Positions 62,401-64,000 of a stretch of 64,000 nt of DNA are shown piece after piece. The notes below the pieces were generated by a model. The model was not told the origin of the DNA, did no database searches, and saw nothing but the letters and a program-made list of their open reading frames with translations. Made by a program: the position numbers and the translations under genes. The DNA is taken from assembly GCA_012221805.1 (NCBI GenBank), contig CP015195.1, positions 558,001 to 622,000 of the forward strand, given 5' to 3'. Position 1 is the stretch's first letter, and every line of letters begins with the position of its first letter. This DNA comes from Pasteurellaceae bacterium RH1A (GTDB lineage: Bacteria; Pseudomonadota; Gammaproteobacteria; Enterobacterales; Pasteurellaceae).

Positions 62401-63777
62401 ATGCTGAACGGTGGACTCTTGACTGCTTTTGCCTGTTTTGAGCTTGGCGGTTTCATTTTTAAAATCGGCCGAAGCACTTTGGGTCACCGTGGCCTTGGCG
62501 CCACGCAGATCGATACCTTGTTCCCCATAAATACCACCATTGGTCAGGCTGATTTTGGCCCCGTCTGCGGTCACCTTGCCTTGAGTAGCAATCAGGTTCA
62601 CATTTTCACCGGCCACAGTGGTGCGGTGAGTGGTTTCGACATGGCTTTTTTCGGTTTCATTACGGTGCCAGCCACCCTTGGTTTGGTTTTTGGTATGGGT
62701 GCTGGTGTTAAGGGTTTTTTCTGCCCCTAAATGGACAGAACCACCCACCACGTTGGTGGTTTTGGCCTGAATATCTGCCCCTGAAATATCCACCTTGCCC
62801 GCTGCATGAACAAGGAAGTTGTCAGCTTTTACCTTGGTGGCTTGGTAACTTTCGCTGGAGCCATTTTTGCTTTCAAAGACATTAACCGAGCCTTCACGTC
62901 TGTTTGTGCCACGGTTGCGATCGTTTTTACGGGTGACCTTGCCCTTGAAGCTGGCATTTTGAGCCGTGACCTCCACGCTCTTGGCTTGGAAATCGGCCGC
63001 TTGGGCGGTGATGGTGGCACGGTCGTCAGCAGAATGAATGCGGATACGGCCAGCCTGAATACTGCCAACCACCTTTCCGTCTAAGACCTGGCCGGTTTTT
63101 TGGGTGGTGGTAATGGTGAGGCTGCCCTTATCATCACGGGCGATCTTGTTTTTCCCCATAACCACATTAACGGCCTCGCTGGTGGTAATGCTGCCGCCTA
63201 CATGAACTTGCGGGGCAATCAAATCCAAGTCGCCTGATGTGGTGATTTTGCCGGAAGTGGTGAGTTTCTTATCGCCTGTAACATCATAGCCTGTCAGCTT
63301 GCCCTGGGCGACCGTTGGTTTACCCACCACAAGAGAGGCTCGAGAGGTGTTGATAAATCCACCACCTTCTACACTGATGCCATTGGGATTGGCCAGCACA
63401 TAATCGGCTTTTTGCCCGAAGACTTCTTGCTTGCCTGCTAATTTTGAAGGATGCTTGCTGACCACTTCATTTAAAATAACCTTGGCAGCGCCTTGTTTAA
63501 GATTGGGGTTGGCTTTGAGATCGCCTGCCAGTTGGGATTGGCCATTTTGACGGGCGTTGTTGAGAACAGCCCCCTGCTTATCCACATTAAACTTATTGTA
63601 CTTATTATGCGACAGGCCAGCGGCACTGGGGCTGGCGATATTGACAATTTCGATGCCATTTTTCTTGGCAACTTGGGTGCGGCCATCTGCGGCGCTGATG
63701 TCTGCCCAGGCAGATGAGCCTGCACAGCATAGGGAAACGGCCAAGGCCAGTTTGGTTAAGGCGTGGGATTTAGACAT
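59431..63777 (-). CDS. Two-partner-secretion filamentous haemagglutinin-type adhesin (TpsA)
   Basis: A secreted beta-helix protein, 1448 residues. A signal peptide (cut after S-A-W-A, about 25) precedes a TPS domain (residues about 26-270) with the N-P-N-G motif at 130-133 and N-T-S-R-A-S-L after it, the secretion signal read by a TpsB pore. The remainder is haemagglutinin-type repeat with many N/S/G/K residues and no Cys outside the signal peptide. No pretoxin motif (VENN) or toxin-like C-terminal domain is visible; the end is Lys/Val-rich (V-R-P-V-T-G-V-N-V-Q-I). It is short for the family, closer to HMW size. The tpsB gene is not within the window and may lie beyond 64000. A perfect CRP site is 155 bases upstream. 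Confidence 0.88.
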   Translation of the reverse strand: MSKSHALTKLALAVSLCCAGSSAWADISAADGRTQVAKKNGIEIVNIASPSAAGLSHNKYNKFNVDKQGAVLNNARQNGQSQLAGDLKANPNLKQGAAKVILNEVVSKHPSKLAGKQEVFGQKADYVLANPNGISVEGGGFINTSRASLVVGKPTVAQGKLTGYDVTGDKKLTTSGKITTSGDLDLIAPQVHVGGSITTSEAVNVVMGKNKIARDDKGSLTITTTQKTGQVLDGKVVGSIQAGRIRIHSADDRATITAQAADFQAKSVEVTAQNASFKGKVTRKNDRNRGTNRREGSVNVFESKNGSSESYQATKVKADNFLVHAAGKVDISGADIQAKTTNVVGGSVHLGAEKTLNTSTHTKNQTKGGWHRNETEKSHVETTHRTTVAGENVNLIATQGKVTADGAKISLTNGGIYGEQGIDLRGAKATVTQSASADFKNETAKLKTGKSSQESTVQHYTATELNVKDSLVLGGNGNVRLAGVTAKVDGDFLAKNAGSFSFTAEKTQEGYGIRDDMKFWGGIGGSKTLGSGRNAQVVHGSDVTVKGESLIDAAKGVTVSGSRVLSGGNGVVKGNKGALTIDSVQATTTSLDHARQGTIFDITKARSSSYSQTSTAQGSSLKSQSNLQLSADKTVSIVGSKVEAAGLLDIVSKSGIEIKGATNKAYTKTSEAGFNLGASFDSFKASLQKDHITANLAIDNSSGKPSVSSDVTLSKDKKPAAVNAEAKFNVGLNVYNKSQESQALTHTGSSVSGSSVALNAKKVEVSGSQVSATKGDLNIKADTITTKADKDYAFTNSVNNQVNVGFTGVVTNSKLTGTLGVDVSHDHQTNTAETAQVSKLSAKKDVNLAANKRIEHQGTQVQAGGNITESAKEIVHTTAQDTKTTFGKQVNAGASITASIDKDKAFDMSAQVSASGGRENSNQTTHTATKLSAGKDISVKADRLTDVSTQYTAGEKAKLDSQVHNFIAAFERLFKDKVKGGASVGVSASTADFQKYNVGVNVGANFEKSQSQTSTALPGSINAKEVEIKTGKLNSQANIHGSESVNIQASQSANFTPASNSQSQSGGGFDAKLGLGAIVVPAAGAALPSIDVSVSAHGNKGDSSQTVANTLSGKQVNIHSNGAINLQGTNVQATESAHISGNTVNISAGKNHVNNLAVNAGAEVNIGDKLSSAGFNAQVGVQKENSQTHSGVQVNGKKVTIQGQNGVSLTGVSSQSNQLNVDAGKGNLNLNAAQDQVNKTNVAASLNLSGGVADNKWTPSAGGASLDVNVVRNETHIGTVLDTNQAQVNAGGNANLVGSQINANQASGTVAGKLHSQSLVNKINETSVSLSANGSGKLSLPSVDKWAESAKKDWENGTLAGVKADAKVEVDVNKTQSLASAGLNAKKDKVVAQKGRTRLDPKLAQGKKARVKVQATTELKNKVVRPVTGVNVQIAKDNKLVMKARVQR

Positions 63778-63807
63778 AGGGCTACCTCATCATATCAATA
63801 TGACATC

Positions 63808-63865
63808 ACAAGCGGTCAGCACTATTCATTTTTTTGCAAATTTCGCTCAAATCGGAACCGCTTGC
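63808..63865. repeat. Inverted uptake-signal pair upstream of the adhesin gene
   Basis: ACAAGCGGTC (63808) faces ACCGCTTGC (63857) around TTTTTTTGCAAATTT. It lies between the CRP site and the start codon, in the mRNA leader, so a folded hairpin could dampen adhesin expression. Confidence 0.7.
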
Positions 63866-63931
63866 GACTCCAAAAGAGGCCGTATTAAAACAAAATGCAA
63901 GACCTTAGACCAGTGCTTTTTCTGACAAAAC

Positions 63932-63947
63932 TGTGATCTTCTTCACA
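63932..63947. promoter_or_regulatory. CRP site upstream of the adhesin gene
   Basis: TGTGA-TCTTCT-TCACA matches both half-sites perfectly, 155 bases before the adhesin ATG and near the window edge. A gene beyond 64000 could be the target instead. Confidence 0.75.
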
Positions 63948-64000
63948 AAACTCACAATTTCTTAACGAAAACTGACAGATTTTCCCCGCTTTAGGCCAAA

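Noticed and set aside
59431..63777. CdiA contact-dependent toxin
   Set aside because: No VENN or similar pretoxin motif, no toxin-like end, and no small immunity gene follows.

Overview
The window is chromosomal DNA from a member of the Pasteurellaceae. The evidence is dense copies of the Apl-type DNA uptake signal sequence (core ACAAGCGGT followed by AAATTTTTGCAAA, common in the Actinobacillus pleuropneumoniae / Mannheimia / Bibersteinia clade), together with typical Pasteurellaceae genes: a tyrS with a KMSKS motif, an ilvGM-ilvD cluster, yceD-rpmF-fabH without plsX, and a Tat-type cpdB. GC is near 50% by eye across the housekeeping part and clearly lower in the O-antigen island. The species cannot be named from the sequence alone.

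Layout. 1-5.4 kb: the end of tyrS, cmoB, an outer-membrane barrel protein, a DUF1523 protein, a TatD-family nuclease and dsbD. 5.7-10.6 kb: cyaA, a KefB/C-type antiporter and msrA. 10.8-18.2 kb: nucleoside uptake and salvage (nupC, deoC, deoD, udp), broken by a LysR regulator facing an SRPBCC-mdaB-hydrolase group. 18.4-23.5 kb: asnC/asnA, hemH, lptM-lysA and a half-size EamA transporter. 23.6-27.3 kb: the mglBAC galactose importer with a perfect CRP site. 27.5-28.3 kb: a repeat-rich island around an unknown low-GC gene. 28.4-37.0 kb: miaB, a frameshifted yebE-like gene, ruvA with a consensus LexA box, ilvGM, ilvD, a DUF805 gene, engB and rraB. 37.2-41.6 kb: tusA, pepQ, an lpxH whose 3' end is replaced by a repeat, pflA and rho. 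42-48.7 kb: cpdB, a pirin, yceD-rpmF-fabH, trmB, a tiny hydrophobic-peptide locus, creA and yggL. 48.7-58.8 kb: an AT-rich O-antigen locus transcribed leftward (wzz, a frameshifted wzx, one GT2, three GT4 enzymes, wzy, an initiating sugar-phosphate transferase, and a dTDP-glucose dehydratase). 58.9-64 kb: mscL and a 1448-residue two-partner-secretion adhesin.

How the parts connect. Five likely CRP sites lie upstream of nupC, udp, mglB, cpdB and the adhesin, and cyaA, which makes cAMP, is in the same window. Carbon scavenging (galactose, nucleosides, cyclic nucleotides) and adhesin expression may therefore share one cAMP-CRP control. Envelope functions are frequent: dsbD, lptM, lpxH, the O-antigen locus, mscL and the adhesin.

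The most unusual content is not a new multi-gene system. It is the amount of small repetitive DNA: inverted uptake-sequence pairs at seven of thirteen convergent gene junctions, at least four other families of short palindromic repeats, and signs that these and homopolymer slippage alter genes. Three genes are affected: lpxH (repeat inserted, native C-terminus out of frame), wzx (8-A tract, one base short) and the yebE-like gene (4-G tract, one base short). A 26-codon membrane-peptide ORF with strong 5' and 3' RNA structure at 47.6-47.8 kb is the best candidate for an undescribed element, possibly a type I toxin.
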